Positions 1-57,530 are shown, counted from the stretch's first letter. The stretch: DNA of 64,000 bases from Sitta carolinensis (GCA_032173965.1 CM063294.1:10654452-10718451), one strand, 5' to 3'. Made by a program: numbers and translations. The notes: generated from the sequence alone by a model not told the origin.

Positions 1-542
1 ACTTCAGAGTCATCAATCAATGTGCACAAGAAATAAACTCCACTTAAGTAGTTTCACACTTGAGTGCCCCTCCACTAGCATCACACCCCAAGCCCTTGTA
101 GTGCCTGTATAAACAGTCATTGCAGCCTGAGAAAAAAAGCTTTTTGACAGTATTAAGTAGAGTAAACACAAGTATTTTAGTAATTCCCATTTTGAACAGG
201 AAATGGGATTCCTGAAGAGGTACCTTCCTTGGGGAGCATCAGCACACCAACTCGCTCACTTCCCTGAGTGAGCATTTAGAGGGATGGGACTCAGTCTCAG
301 TGCCAACACCGAGCAAGGGCAGTGCTGACATCCTTTAACACTGGGCATTTCATGGAGAAGAATATCAAAAAGCAACAGCAACAGCACACTGAACCTGCTT
401 CTTGCATGGCCGTTTGGCTGCACACAGCAATGTGACCCTGCTCATTCGCACCCACCACTCTGTTAATGAACTAGTCCTTGCATTTCTTTCTCTTCCTAAA
501 TAAATATTTCCAACACCCACCCCTGCTGGCTGTTGTGGCTCA

Positions 543-22095
<21,553 letters not shown>

Positions 22096-25000
22096 CTAAA
22101 CCCAAAGCAAAAGAGAGGGTGATAGATAAGACAACCAGCCAGCAGGCAGGAGACTGAGGGGGAAAGGACAAAAGCAGAGCCACGAGTGGCTGGCACTGCA
22201 AGGGACAAAATCCCAATTTAACTGTTTTCCCTTTTCTTGTGCATTAAGCCTACGTCTCTGTGTCATCTCTCTCCTTCTGCGATTCAACAGCAGAGCAGGA
22301 ATGCAGAATAAGAGAAACACAACTACCCACCCATGCACTTCTCTCCTAACTCTATGCAAAACTCTCAGACAGAACAGCTGGGTGCTGCAGTGCAGCTTTA
22401 GCAGCCCCGGGTGAGAGCGTGTGCTCCCAAATGCAAAACAGTGCTATCAAGAATATCTCCTGAAGCAGCTTGATTAGAGAAGTATGACGGATGCTGACAC
22501 TCACATGCTCTCCTCCTCACACACATGAACAGTCCTGGAAACTGTAAACAACCAACTGCATTAATTCCCAGAGGTGAACTGGAAAGGCTTGAGTGCTGTG
22601 CAGGCAAAGCTGTGGCACAGCAAGCAGCAAAAAAAGAAGTTGCTGTTAAATTTCCCTACTTTTACCACTGACGTGGCATCCCTGCCCAGTCCCAGCCTGC
22701 CCTGGAGCTGCCAACAGTGCCAGCTGCAAAAATGAAAATAAATACACAAAATAAAATCAAAGGGGAACATTTCTGAAAGTTCCCTGGTGCTTACCCCAGG
22801 CAGGCGCCCAGTGGGAACCACAGAACAAACCTGTGCGTCCCTGTCTCCCCTGCCTCTCACCTTGGCTGAGTGCTCAGGCACGGGGACACGGGGCTGTCAC
22901 CCAGGCTGAGCCCTTGTGTAACCACAGCCACAGGGCTTCCCCTGTTAATGCCTAATCCTGGGCAATAGCTGCGGCCGACCTAGAGCCCGTGTCTCCCAGA
23001 AAAACACCCTGCTGCACTTAGACATTTGCAGAGAGAGAATTCCTTAAATATCGACACCTCATTCAATTAGCAAGTCACACCCCCTCCAGTGCTTCTTGCC
23101 TCTCAGAGCCTGTCGAGTTTGAAATGTGAGCCTTTGAGTTTCGCTGCTCTGATCTGCAGGACAGTAGAGCTCTCTAAATCAAAGTTCCCATCGAGATCCT
23201 CACACATTTCAATAAAACACCCTGCAAGCCAGCTAAGCTCTTTGCCTGCCTCATTACAGAGCATGTTTTCAAATCCTTTAATCATCTCTTTGGCTTCTCT
23301 CTAAGCTTTTGCAACTTTTTTTTTGCCAGACACGGTAGCAGGCAGGACACAAGGCTCCGGCAGTGTCTGCACAAGCACAAAATACAAGAGCAGCAGAACA
23401 TCCCTTGAGTACAAGCACAGCAGCTTCTTGGGCCACAACAGCATCTCCCACTGCTTCCAAGAAAATAAGTTTGTTTTTTATTTCCAGCACTGGGAGCACG
23501 AAGGATAATGGCTTTGGGACATCCACGGGTAGACACACATGCACCCAGCAAGGGATGCAGTGTGCACTCCTGGGGGGCTTCACTGGGGTCTTTAGAGGGA
23601 GAAAGGGACTCTGTAGCTGTGCCTCATCATCGTGGGCTGCAGGAATTCGTATGAGCCTGGCAAAACTCAATTCTGCCCCACAAATGCCTCCCCAAGGCAC
23701 CAGGCAGCTGAGAGACAGGTTTGGTGGTACCTGCAGCTGAAACATCATTAAATGAGTGTCTGGAAAAAGCCCAAAATCTCAAGCAGCTTTTCCCCTCCAC
23801 ACTCAAATTTCTGTTTCCTTCTTCACCCCTGTCTGGTAGAATGGTTTCCTGTTACAAATTGTAGCAACTGTCAAACCCAGACATTACATTTCTGCAGTTT
23901 CCTCCCTGCCTGCCTGCAGGCTCCCTGGGCTGCTCTGCACAGCCCTACAGATGGGCACAGAACTGCCCCCCACCCTCCACCACCATCCTCCAGCACCTCA
24001 GGACTCTCCACTGGGATCCCAGAACAACACTCCTGGCTACACACTCATGCTTCATTACATACTTCAGGGCTGAGAAGGCAAAACTTTCCATTTCATAGCT
24101 TTGAGGGCTGTTTATTTGGGCTCATTCCCCATTTTTCTCTAAGTCAAGTTCTAAGGCCATTTGTGCAAGGTGTTGCTGTTTGCTGTAATTAAAGGCACTC
24201 ACACAGCAACCCTGACACCCAAAGAGCTCAGCAAGAGAAGGGACGAAACTATTGCTTGGGCCACCCCAGGAGAAAGAACACCAAATCCAGCATCAGGGTC
24301 CTGCTGTGCCAGGCAGTGCACACACCTGGGAGGCTGGGACAGTCCCTACCCTAAAAATCTTGCACTCAAACAGGCAGAGATGAAGGGCACAGAAACACAT
24401 GAAGAGAAAAGAATGCATCAAGTCATTGCAAGTGGGAGGTGCAATCAGCCCACCCCATGCTCTACCATGGCTGAGCAGTGCAAAGATCCAGATGCAGCTG
24501 GATAAACTACAGACTTTGAGGGTTTAACACCTGAGTTTTTATAGAGACTTCCAGTTTCCACTCCACCCTTTCTTAAGGCCAACTGGGAACCCAATAGCAG
24601 CTAAAGGGAACAGTGTGGTCAGCCAGGACTTCCCCTGGGCCATGTGTCCATAGCACACTGCCACGGAGAGCAGCCTCACAGACAGTGTGTGACAGAGGGG
24701 CTGCTGGACCAGGGCAGCACACCTGGATCATCCCCCAGATCATCCAGAGAGGATGGCTGGTGAAGCCCTACTGCCCCAGACCTGGGCTGCCCTCCCTCAC
24801 CTTCCAGCAGAACAGGTTCTAACACATGCTGGCGCTGTCCTGTAAATCCAGCTCCATCCCCTCTAAATAATAAATAAATCCAGAGACGAGGGGGGCAGCT
24901 GTGAGGGAGTCTGGCAGCGGCCAAGCAGCTGCAGCTCAGGGAATTCAGGGACCCCTGGGGACACTCCTCAAAAAGCTTTAACTGCCATCCACCACCTGGG

Positions 25001-28000
25001 CTTTGGGGTGGGGTGGCTGTGCTGGGAAGAGGACACTCAGCCCGTGGCGTGGTCTGCTGGCACTGGGCACACGTGGCCGTGGGGCTGGGCTCCCCGCAGG
25101 CAGGGAGCAGCACAGCAGCCTAACGGGGCTGCTCTCTGTCCTGGCACAGGCACAGCAGGGCAAGGCTTCCCCGTGCACACCCGCAGCACATCCTGCCTCT
25201 CTGGGCTCACAGGCTGCCACCTCCATAACACAGAGTTCCTCCGGTCCTACACGTTTTGGCAAAACTGAAGGCGAGCGTGGCAGAAACCAACGCCGCCCCG
25301 GTGAAACCCGAGGCAGGGATGCTGCCCTGGGCATCCCTTCTGCCCCCGAGCACCGGTGCTGATGGCTGCAGTGCTGCCCACACCTCCTGCTCATCTGCTG
25401 CAGGAACTTCCCGTCCCCTTGCCACACCTCTGCTGCAAACCCTCCGGCTATCCCCACAGCTTCTGCAGCCAAATGTTCACACAGAGGGCCCGGGGCTCCA
25501 GACGCTGCAGGCAGCCAGCCAGGCAGGGCCCATGCACAGGGCACGGCCCCACCAGCCCGAGATGGAGAGGAGGAGCTCCTGACACAGGGACTGCTGGACC
25601 GGATTTCACAGGCAGCACGGGAAGGCTCACAGGAGGCAGGATGGACATCCCAGGTGCCTGAACTTGAAGGGTCCTGCCTTCCCCACCAAAATGCTTGCCC
25701 AAAAGTGTTGGTGCAGTATCATCCTCTTTGCAGGGAGAAGCACAGAGGTGATTTTACTGTTCCCTAGCAGCTTGGGGAAATAAAGGCTTTTAAAAGTAGG
25801 GCCATAATGAATATGTTGCATGCACATGTGCTCAGAGCTCTGGGGAAGAGGCATGGGCTGTTTAGGACTTTCAGCCTGCCTGCTCCTACAGCAGGCACTC
25901 ACACTGGCGCTGTAGTGGGTACCAAGAGCAGGAAAGGAGGCAAGAAATAAAAGGGAATTTCCCAGAGTCTAAGCCCTGTGAGCCTGGGGTGAGGTGAGCA
26001 ACAAAAAGGCTTTTTCTGGGGAGGTGACAATGTGAGAAGGAGGACAAACTTGGTCACCCTCTGAGGATCTGAAATCCTTCTCCAGCTCTGATTCCCAGCC
26101 CCTAGGTAACCTGGGAAAGTCACTGAATTTCATTTTACCCCTGTGAAAGTGCTTCTCTCTCTTTCTCCCAAAATAGCACCAAACCACTGGGCAGGAACTA
26201 TCCTGGGCCAACAAATACCCAGCAGAACAAAATGTCACCTGCATAAAAGCCAAGTTTCTGGTACCCACTGCATGACAGCAACAGGAGGATAAGGAATCCT
26301 GGCCACCAACATGTATTTAGTAAAACATAACTTCACAGGGTAAAATAGTTTGACTCCTGCCTAAACTGCACAGGACTTGTAATTGCAACCATCACCACAG
26401 TCAGGAGGTTCTTTGCAGAGTGAGTGAGGCTGGCAGAGCTGGGCCTCTGCTCTACACAGACACAGATGTTAATAACCATGATATTAACCTTCCCATTAAA
26501 AGAAAGAAACCAAACTGCACGACTCCTAAAGCTGTTTATCGCCACTCTATGTTTTCTGCCATCCCATTAGGGCTGAGTTCCAAGCATTTGCACCATCCTT
26601 GTCTCTCAGCAACACAATTATCCTGGAATTTATCTATTTTAGAATAACTAAATAGGTTTTTTCTGGTGCCAAAGAAAGCGGGTCAAGGAAGGAGATGGGT
26701 ATATGAAACTACATTTCCAATGGAGATGAGAAATTTAGAGCAAGTTTATAAGCAATCCGCTGCTGACAGTTAAAGCACTTCTTGGGAAACCAAATCATAC
26801 AGGCCAGCATTGTTAATAGTTGACCAATTATTGATCTTTCCAAACCAATCATCTCATTTCCCATGCAAAGATGGTAACTTGTTTGTTAACAAAATTGAAT
26901 TCAGTGAAAATGAATTCAGCATATTCTGCTTTGCTCCAGAGACCTCGGTCAGAAAATGATAGATTTTCTCCTATTCCTTAGGCTTCATTAATAATAACCA
27001 ACTGTACAGAGACAAGGAAAATAGAATTTTCTTCTGCAGGGAATTAGCACAGAATTATATGGCTGTGACACCAGAACACTGGGCTAGTCACCCATCCCTG
27101 TGACTAACCCCAGACTACCGTCATCAGGAGGGTGATTTTTCTTTTGGTATCTCAGGGCAGAAGGTGCAGAGGCTTTAGCGACTCAGCCTAATTCTCTGAG
27201 ACCTTTGTGATCCAAAGCCCCCAGGCAAGGACCCCCCCGTGGGAAGCGGCAGATGGCAAAGGGGGCCACGCTCTGCTGCTGGCAGTGTCCCCTGACAGCA
27301 CACAAACCCTGCCCCTGCCCCCTTCTCCCACAGCAGGGAGCGTTGACTGTGTGCTTCTTCTTCTCCTCCTCGCTCTTTGCCGGTCCTTCCAACCCACGGA
27401 AATTTCCTGCGGAATCCATCCCCTCGCTCCCTCCCCCTCCGCCCGCTGGGATGCGGCTGGTGCGCGGCATTTCCAGCGGCACCGGGGGCAAAGTTGAGCA
27501 CAAAGGAGCGGGAGAGCTCCGGCCCCGCGCACGGGCACCGCCGCCTCGGGGCCAGGGGTTCCGCGGGCTGCGACCCACGCCGCAGCCCGAACCTGCCGCT
27601 CCAGCCCCTCACTCCCAGCGGTGCCGCTGGCTCCGGCGCTGCCTCCATCCCCCTCATCCCCCCGGAACACCGTATTTCCACGCCACGGGTGCTCCGGGAG
27701 CCGGCCGGGGCCGCCCCTCGCCGCTCCTCCATCATCAGCATCCTCCCCGCGCCCCGTTCCCCAGCGCCGCCGCCACCGCGGCTCGGGCTGGCGCTGCCGC
27801 GGCGGGGCCTGCAGCGCCCGCGGGCCCGGGGCTCGGCCCCTTCCCCCGTGCTGGGGGTGCGGGGCGGGGGGAGGACAAGGGGGATTTGCGCTATTTTTTC
27901 CCCGGCGCTGTGCGGCGGCTGCGGGCAGGCTGAGCGCCGCAGGTAGCTCGGGGCATTGTGGGATACATCCCATACAGCCCGTACAGCCCGCACATCCCGG

Positions 28001-28196
28001 CCCGCACGGCCCGCACAGCCCGGCCCGCACAGCGGGGACCCCGCCGCGCCCGCACCTGCCCCGCTCCGCCCGCCCGGGGCTCCGGGGACAGTGGGCTCGG
28101 CGGCGGGCACGGCCCCGCGCAGCCCCAGGCAGGGAGAGGGGAGGGGATGGAGCCGCGCAGCCCCCGCGCAGCCCCGCGCCCACCCCCGCCGCTCAC
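22096..28196 (-). other. CYFIP2: CYFIP2 intron 1 (about 6.1 kb)
   Basis: This spans the presumed non-coding exon 1 to coding exon 2. No gene or RNA is recognised between 22.1 and 27.3 kb; 24.9-25.6 kb is moderately GC-rich. Its 5' end overlaps the CpG island. Confidence 0.6.
27947..27964 (-). promoter_or_regulatory. Candidate ZNF143/STAF binding site
   Basis: The minus strand reads ATCCCACAATGCCCCGAG, close to the STAF consensus (CCC, then ATGC and a C-rich tail). It lies in the CpG island, where such sites often sit near transcription starts. Match by eye only. Confidence 0.35.
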
Positions 28197-28199
28197 CTG
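28195..28199 (-). other. CYFIP2: Candidate splice donor of non-coding CYFIP2 exon 1
   Basis: The minus strand reads GCGCAG|GTGAGC with the exon ending at 28197. It is a strong donor within the CpG island and pairs naturally with the exon 2 acceptor at 22096. The transcription start is not determined. Confidence 0.45.
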
Positions 28200-28432
28200 C
28201 GCTCCGCGGGTGCGGTGCCCGGCGCCGCGGGATGCTCCGCGGGGGATGCTCCGCGCCGCCCGCACAAAGAGCAGGAAATGGCTGCAGCAAGTGCACTTCC
28301 GCGGCTCTCCGCCGGCCCCTCCGCGCGGCGCGGCGGCGGGGGGAGCCCCGGCCCCGCCGCGGGAAGGGGCTGGAGCGGCGCGGGCGGCTCCTCCCCCAGC
28401 GGCGCGGGGGATGCGCGGCGGGGCCGGGGCTG

Positions 28433-28617
28433 GTCCCCGCTCGGGGCCGGGGCCGGGGCTGGAGCTGTGTCCCCGCTCGGGGCCGGGGCTGTGTCCCCGC
28501 TCGGGGCCGGGGCTCTCTTCCCCCCGCTCGGGGCTGTGTCCCCGCTCGGGGCCGGGGCTCTCTTCCCCCCGCTCGGGGCTGTGTCCCCGCTCGGGGCCGG
28601 GGCTCTCTTCCCCCCGC
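28433..28617. repeat. GC-rich minisatellite, 45-bp period
   Basis: The motif GTGTCCCCGCTCGGGGCCGG starts at 28491, 28536 and 28581, giving an exact 45-bp period over three copies. Shorter variants of the same motif lie on the low-coordinate side. It sits in the CYFIP2 CpG island. Confidence 0.9.
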
Positions 28618-29617
28618 GGCGCGGAGCTCCGGGCTGGCGGCAGCGCGGCGCCGGCGGCGCCCGGCGGGGAGGGGAGTGCCGCCAGCAGCCGCGGGGCACG
28701 GAGGGGAGAGAGAGCAGGGGGCGGCTGCAGCGGCCCCTCGGCAGCTCGGTGGGTTTGGGTACCTGAGAAAGCGGCACTAGGCTGGGATTCTCCGTGTCGC
28801 TGCTGGGTCGCGGGTGTTGAGCCCCGCTGCCCCTCGGAGGACCATTGTTAGGCGTCACCTACCATCTTGACAAACGCCCTGGTGGCACAATACGCACACA
28901 TATAGAAAACATACAGAGCCTCGGATGATCGAGCGTGTTTGGGATCAAAACCTGAAGGCAGTGCCTTTGCTCAGAGCTCCGATCCTCTTTTGAGTCAGCA
29001 CCGCATCTGAAAGGTCTTCCTTTTGGCATTTTGGGCATCTGGCTTTTTTTCAGGGACAAGTTTCCAGTCCTTCTGCTCGTACTTCTGTTTAAAGCTCTAA
29101 TACAGCTCTTCAGATGTACTGTGAAATCCAAAGTCACAGCTTTCAGAGGGACACTGCCTCATGGTGACTGATAGAAACCCAGTATGGAGCCGTCTTGTTT
29201 GTTGAGGGATGCTTGTGGATGCCCCAGGATTGATGAAAGTCTAGATGCAGGTCTAGATGTGTTTCTGTGGTGGTCCTGGCAGTGTCCCTTTCCTGAACAT
29301 GAGCCTATGCCAGAATCAGATTGCTACCTGGCCTTTCCTGGATTAGTGGCCCCTCCAATTCCTCAGAGACTGCTGCTGCTGTCCGTGGAAGAGTGGGGCT
29401 GAGCTTGTGTCCTGTGAGTGTCTGTTGGCTCTGTGGGGAAGCTTGGACACCAGGTTTGCACTGCAGGTCTGCTGCTGCCATTTGAATGGATGATGGCACT
29501 GGGGTCTGCAAATTAGAAAAGCAGCAGAACACTCTTAGGAGCTAGCTTTGTTTTGAAAGACAGGGCTACGCCTGAAAAAATGTATCAATAAATCTCTGGG
29601 CATAGCTTTTCTTCTTT

Positions 29618-29683
29618 GGGGGTTGGACTGGGTGACCTTTAAAGGTCACTACCAACCCAAACTATTCTATGATTCTGTGATAT
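29618..29683 (+). repeat. CR1 LINE 3' end, plus orientation
   Basis: GGTTGGACTGGGTGACCTTT, then CCAACCCAAACTATTCTATG and ATTCTGTGAT, is the canonical avian CR1 3' terminus. It is strongly diagnostic of bird (or other sauropsid) DNA. Confidence 0.9.
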
Positions 29684-31266
29684 CTACCACTCTATCTCAC
29701 CCTTGACTAGAACACATTGTAGCAAACATTCCTCTTTTTACTATTTAATACTTGTGAGAAAAATTCAGTTAAGCGAGCATTGTTACTGCAGACACAAAAG
29801 ATTTAACAGCAAATATCATTCTGAGGCCGTGGGTGAAACAAGGTTAGTTCAATGAAACTGGCAGAAAAGACTGCTGTGGACTTTTTTTGCACAGTTTAAT
29901 CTTGTCCCATTATCAGCCAGGCTCGGTGTGATGGGAATTCCATGAATGTTATGATACTATTTTAATTTTCTGCTCCATGCTGTCTTAGCTGGTGGAGGGA
30001 TAGAATGAGCTTCCCTGCATTTGTCCTGCAGATCTCCCTGCAGGCTGGGGGCAGAGACAGCGAGGGGCAGCCCCATGCAGCTACAGCAGCAGTGTGTGGA
30101 GAGGAGAGAGAACACGGTGGTGAGGTGAGCTGAACACAAGAACACACATGAATTTGTGGTAGCTGCCAAGTGAGCTTTAGCAGAGCCACTCACCTGAATC
30201 CTGCTGTGCTGACAAGTGTTCAGACAGGGACGATGCCAAACATCACATAAAAGCATGTTCATTAAGAAATGCTTCACGTAATTCTAGATTTTTTTTCAGG
30301 CCTGATTTTAAGGTAACTGTGCACAGAAACAACACCCACATCTCCAGGGGCACTGACCCATGCCCAAAAAAGAGCTTTTCATGGCTAATGCTGCCACGCT
30401 GCAGTCCCTGGTCTCCACTGAGAAGCATCAGCTGCTCTTTCTAGATGAGGTTACTGCTTGACTGCCTTCTGCTAGCAGGGGCTCCAGCCTGGCCGTGCCT
30501 GTGCCTGGCCATCTCAGCAGCAGCCTGGGGACACGCTGGGACACAGCTCTGGGCCTGGCTCCAGCCAAGTGTGCAGAGCTGTGCCCTCCCGGGATAACCA
30601 GCAGGGAGGAGGAGGCACAAGCACAACCTGAGACACAGCCAGGCAAAGGGGCAGCAGCTTCAACGTTCAGCACCTTGGAAATGCTTTCTAGGGAGGCAGG
30701 GAAGGGGGGTTCAGAGAAAGGTGACTCACTTGGCAGTGGGAGACTGGTATTCTCACCTCTGCTTTGTGGGGAATGGATCTGGTCAAGCCACATGAAGGGC
30801 ACCCACCTAAACTTGCCTTAGACACTGCTGTGGTGGGGGAAGACAATGTACTAGAGTGCATTGATATCAAGCAGTTATCTGCCCTTTTGAGATTCCTGAA
30901 GTGCCTTGTATATTATGGGGAAACACCCTCTGGGAGCACTCAGATTTTACCACCCCAATTTTATGACGATTCAGAGAATTTAAAGCCAACATAATGGATA
31001 TTCAGACCTAAAACTCTGGTGTCTATGTAATAAATTACCATATTTGCAGAGATCTGAATGCTTCCTACCCCCATAAACCCAGCACATTGTGTAACCCCAG
31101 AGCACAACCATAGTTCTGGGGAACAGAGATATTTCAGAAAGCCAGAAGATGCTGTTTGCATCTTGGTGGAGGAGGTTTGGAGGAAAAGCAGACTGTACTG
31201 TTATAGGTGCATGGGTTCTGCAGTTTTGCTCACATATAGTGAAAGTCACAGTTGGGACTCAGCAAT

Positions 31267-31272
31267 TTTATT
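31267..31272 (-). terminator. ITK: Possible ITK polyadenylation signal AATAAA
   Basis: TTTATT on the plus strand reads AATAAA in the ITK direction, 2.6 kb beyond the last recognised exon. It is the only canonical signal I noticed on this strand in the spacer. A hexamer alone is weak evidence. Confidence 0.25.
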
Positions 31273-33831
31273 GTTTGTAAAACTCCATATCGTATATATA
31301 GAATGACTGCAAAATAAAACTGAAATAAACCATCATGATAATATTTTGTGCAACCCTCTCTAGCTAATAAATATTACACTTTATCCGAATATAAATATAA
31401 TCTCAGAAATATCACTAGCAGAGCAATATTGCTGCTCCTTCACAGCAGTGTCCTCATGCTCAGCAGACCCCTGGTTCCTTCGAGGGTGGTGGGGGCAGTG
31501 AGCCAGAAGCTGAACTCTGTGAGCCTGTAGACACCCCTGTCACAGTGTGGGGAGATGTATAAGGCAGGCACTGGTGCCTTGCCCATATCCATATGCCTGA
31601 AAAGATATTCTGACTCCTAAAAGCCACCCTAGAATGAGGAGCCTGAAAAATACAAAAAAAAAAATAATCCTCCTTCTTTGAAGAAAAAGTTTGACACAGG
31701 ATATGTGAGATCATGGGCTTACATTATTTCCTTGTTCCATTTTTGTTGGCAAACATATTTGAACCTGACTTGTGTTGCTGAAAGTTTGCACATCAGAGCT
31801 TTTGTAAGCTGCTGTCGTGTAAGGTTTCCTCGTGTTCTCACCTGCCCAAACAGAGGAGCATCAAAAATGCATATTGCATATCTGCACATATCATCTGTGA
31901 GCCCTCCTGACTTCCCTAGTGGTTGTTAATGCTTAGCAAAAAGTCCTGATCTTATTTACAAATTCTGCAGGACACCAACACCCACACATTCGGGTTTGAA
32001 GTCAGTTATGTCAAAACAGTGTCTCTGTCTTGCAGTGGAATTACAGATTTTAATTGAAATACCAGGAAATGGATTTTGTTTATACCTTCTGCTGTCACTC
32101 ATAATGTGAAACTCCTTGAGGGGGAAGAACCCAGGCATGCCATTCACACAGGACTTTTTCTTTGGTCAGTGCCTTTGTCCACAGAAGAGATGGAGATGTC
32201 TTTACTTGTGGTGATTCTGTTCCTTTTCAAAGTATGAGAAAATTCTTCTCCTGGTGCACTGAGCACATACTCTGCATGTTTTCTCCTCCTGAGCTCTCTG
32301 GCTCCTTCCTTCCCAATACACCAGTTCAGGAGTAGACTCCTGTACCTTTCACAGGTAATCAGATCCTGGGACTCTGTCTTGTTCTGGACTGGGAACACAT
32401 AACACCCTGCACTGCTCAGGCCTCCATACTTTGTTCAAAGAAATTGGGTGGAGGTCACATAATAATCTTCTGATGTAGAAAGACTGAAGAAAAAGTCAGT
32501 ATAAACAGTCAGCTTTGAATTCCCCCCTCCACAAATGTCTTCATTTGCATCAGAGTCCCATTTTCCCACTCACTGTACAATGCATTTTGAGAGAATTTCA
32601 AGACTCTTCAGCAAGTACATTTCTTTTTCTCTTCCTCCCTCACAAACTCTCATGCACACACAGACACCACTTCAGCTTACCAGGTATCCAAATCCTGTTC
32701 CTCTTATGCCACAGTTGAAGGGGAAATCATGCAAAGGGAAAACAAAACCACCTTGAAATACCAGCATCAGAAATGCAGTCACTGAATCCAGCCTGCTTCA
32801 GTGTCTCCCAGGCTTACTCCTGTTCAGAGCTTTCAGGTCCAGCCCACTCTGAATTAGAGAGCCAGGGAAATCTCTCAGTTAAAGAAAGCTTTTTTTAATC
32901 TCCCTTCAGGGAAGACCTTCATTTGGGAGTGCACAGAAATAGAACAGCAATGTCAGATCTCTTAATTTTGAGGCTGCCTCTTCAGGAGAAACACCCCTGC
33001 TGGATTGTGTGGTTCAGGACTCCATGCTCAATAGTCACTTCTGGGTTTAAGATGCAAACCACACTCTTGGCCAAACCAAAGCCTGTGTCTGTCTAGGCTC
33101 TGGAAGACCTGGGGATATCTTGTTAGTCTGGAAGTACCAGACTCTGCCCTCTCCTTCTCCCCAGGCATATGGCAAGTGTTTATGGTGAGAGAATTCCTCT
33201 TAATGCTTTGTTGGGGAAAATCCAGCCTTCTCTTCTCAGGAATCTCTCAGCTATGCCATGATTACACATCAAACTCAGAGATTTCACTCAGCTGAAACAG
33301 CAGAAGAGAGAAGGATGGCCGTTCATCTTTCCCCTGAGCAAGGGAGAGAAGAGAGAGGAAGAACATTAACGTCAGCTGGAGAGGAATGGCAAGGTCACAA
33401 GGCAAACCTTGGGAAGAAACTTAGTATTAACAAAAATACAATCTATCCCTACAGAGAAAATGCCAGTGGAAGAATCAACTTCCTTCTGTGCAATGTTTCT
33501 TTTCTAATACCAGTGAATTTGGCTTGGTGGACACTAAGTACCTTGTAATGGCTTGGCTGTCATTTTTACCACTGTTAGAACTCAGCCCCACAGATCCACA
33601 GCTTTCTTAGCAGGGAAACTGTGGAATTAACTTGAGTTAGGTGCACTACATGGGCTCCTCAGTGAAGTCAAATAAAAGGCAGAGAGCCCAGAGTTTGCTT
33701 GCTAGTGCAGATGAAAGCTGCTGTGCTTCACCTCCAGGATTTTATCTTGTGTTAGCATGTGAATCCTGCTCAAGGGAAGGGGAAGGGAGTTCTTCTCTTT
33801 GGGAAATAGGGCTCTCCAGTACAATACTCAC

Positions 33832-56906
<23,075 letters not shown>

Positions 56907-57464
56907 GGCTGAGCCAAGAATGTTTCTCTCCCAGGACATGGGAAGTCTGTGCTGTGCACCCTGTCAAAGAAAGAAACACGAGAAAGCAGACAGTTAATTT
57001 GAAAAAAAAAAAAAAAAAGTGTTCAAGAGGCAGCGTAGGTGCTCTTGAGCTTTATCTTCCCATCTACAGCAAAACTTCCTTTCTGTCAGACCATAACCAC
57101 ATCCTCTCTGAAGTCATAAAGCGAACAGCACATGTTGAAATATAAGCTAAGGTAAATGTTGTGGAAAAAAATATCACTTGAGGGACATGCAGTAGATGTG
57201 AATCAATGATTAAGGATAAATTAAAGGGGTGTGGCATGATTAAGCATCTGTCTCCTACTGGCTCATCTGGTAAATACAGTTATAAATGCACACACCTGAC
57301 ATGGGTGTACAGGGTGAGTGTCCCTGCTGTCCTAGATGTAGGAATTGCACCCACATTTCTTTGTGAAGGAATGGTGCCTTTCCCTTTAGAGTATTTAACA
57401 CAGGGATTTCATACAATGGGTTGTGAGGGAGTCTCCCATGTAATGATTTCGTTGACAAGGTGGT

Positions 57465-57530
57465 GTTCGATCAAAGGTTACGCTCAATGGTCTTGGAGGT
57501 CTTTCCCAGCCTTAATAACTCTGTGATGAC
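57465..57530 (+). repeat. CR1 3' end, plus orientation
   Basis: CTCAATGGTCTTGGAGGTCT then TTCCCAGCCTTAATAACTCT and GTGATGAC matches a CR1 3' terminus (GGTCTTTTCCAACCTTAATGATTCTGTGAT type). Confidence 0.75.

Larger units (their letters stand above)
27390..28830 (-). promoter_or_regulatory. CYFIP2: CpG island, CYFIP2 promoter and exon 1 region
   Basis: This is the longest very GC-rich and CpG-rich block in the window, directly upstream of CYFIP2 exon 2 in the gene's direction. No TATA box is evident. The long open frames here on both strands result from the absence of AT-rich stop codons and resemble no protein. Boundaries are by eye. Confidence 0.85.
28831..33831. other. ITK-CYFIP2 spacer, must contain the ITK 3' end
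   Basis: No exon is recognised here. The last ITK coding exon and 3' UTR should lie in this interval, since ITK is still open at 33832 and CYFIP2 begins near 28.2-28.8 kb. It holds one CR1 tail and a possible ITK poly(A) signal. Confidence 0.5.

Noticed and set aside
27175..28858. Open frames up to 381 codons on both strands
   Set aside because: They lie in the CpG island, where stop codons are rare. The translations are low-complexity Pro/Ala/Gly/Arg and include the 45-bp minisatellite.
31921..31960. AGATCAGGACTTT on the minus strand, resembling the ITK C-terminal SGL
   Set aside because: The frame carries a stop just before it and the preceding residues do not match the kinase C-terminus, so it is a chance match.
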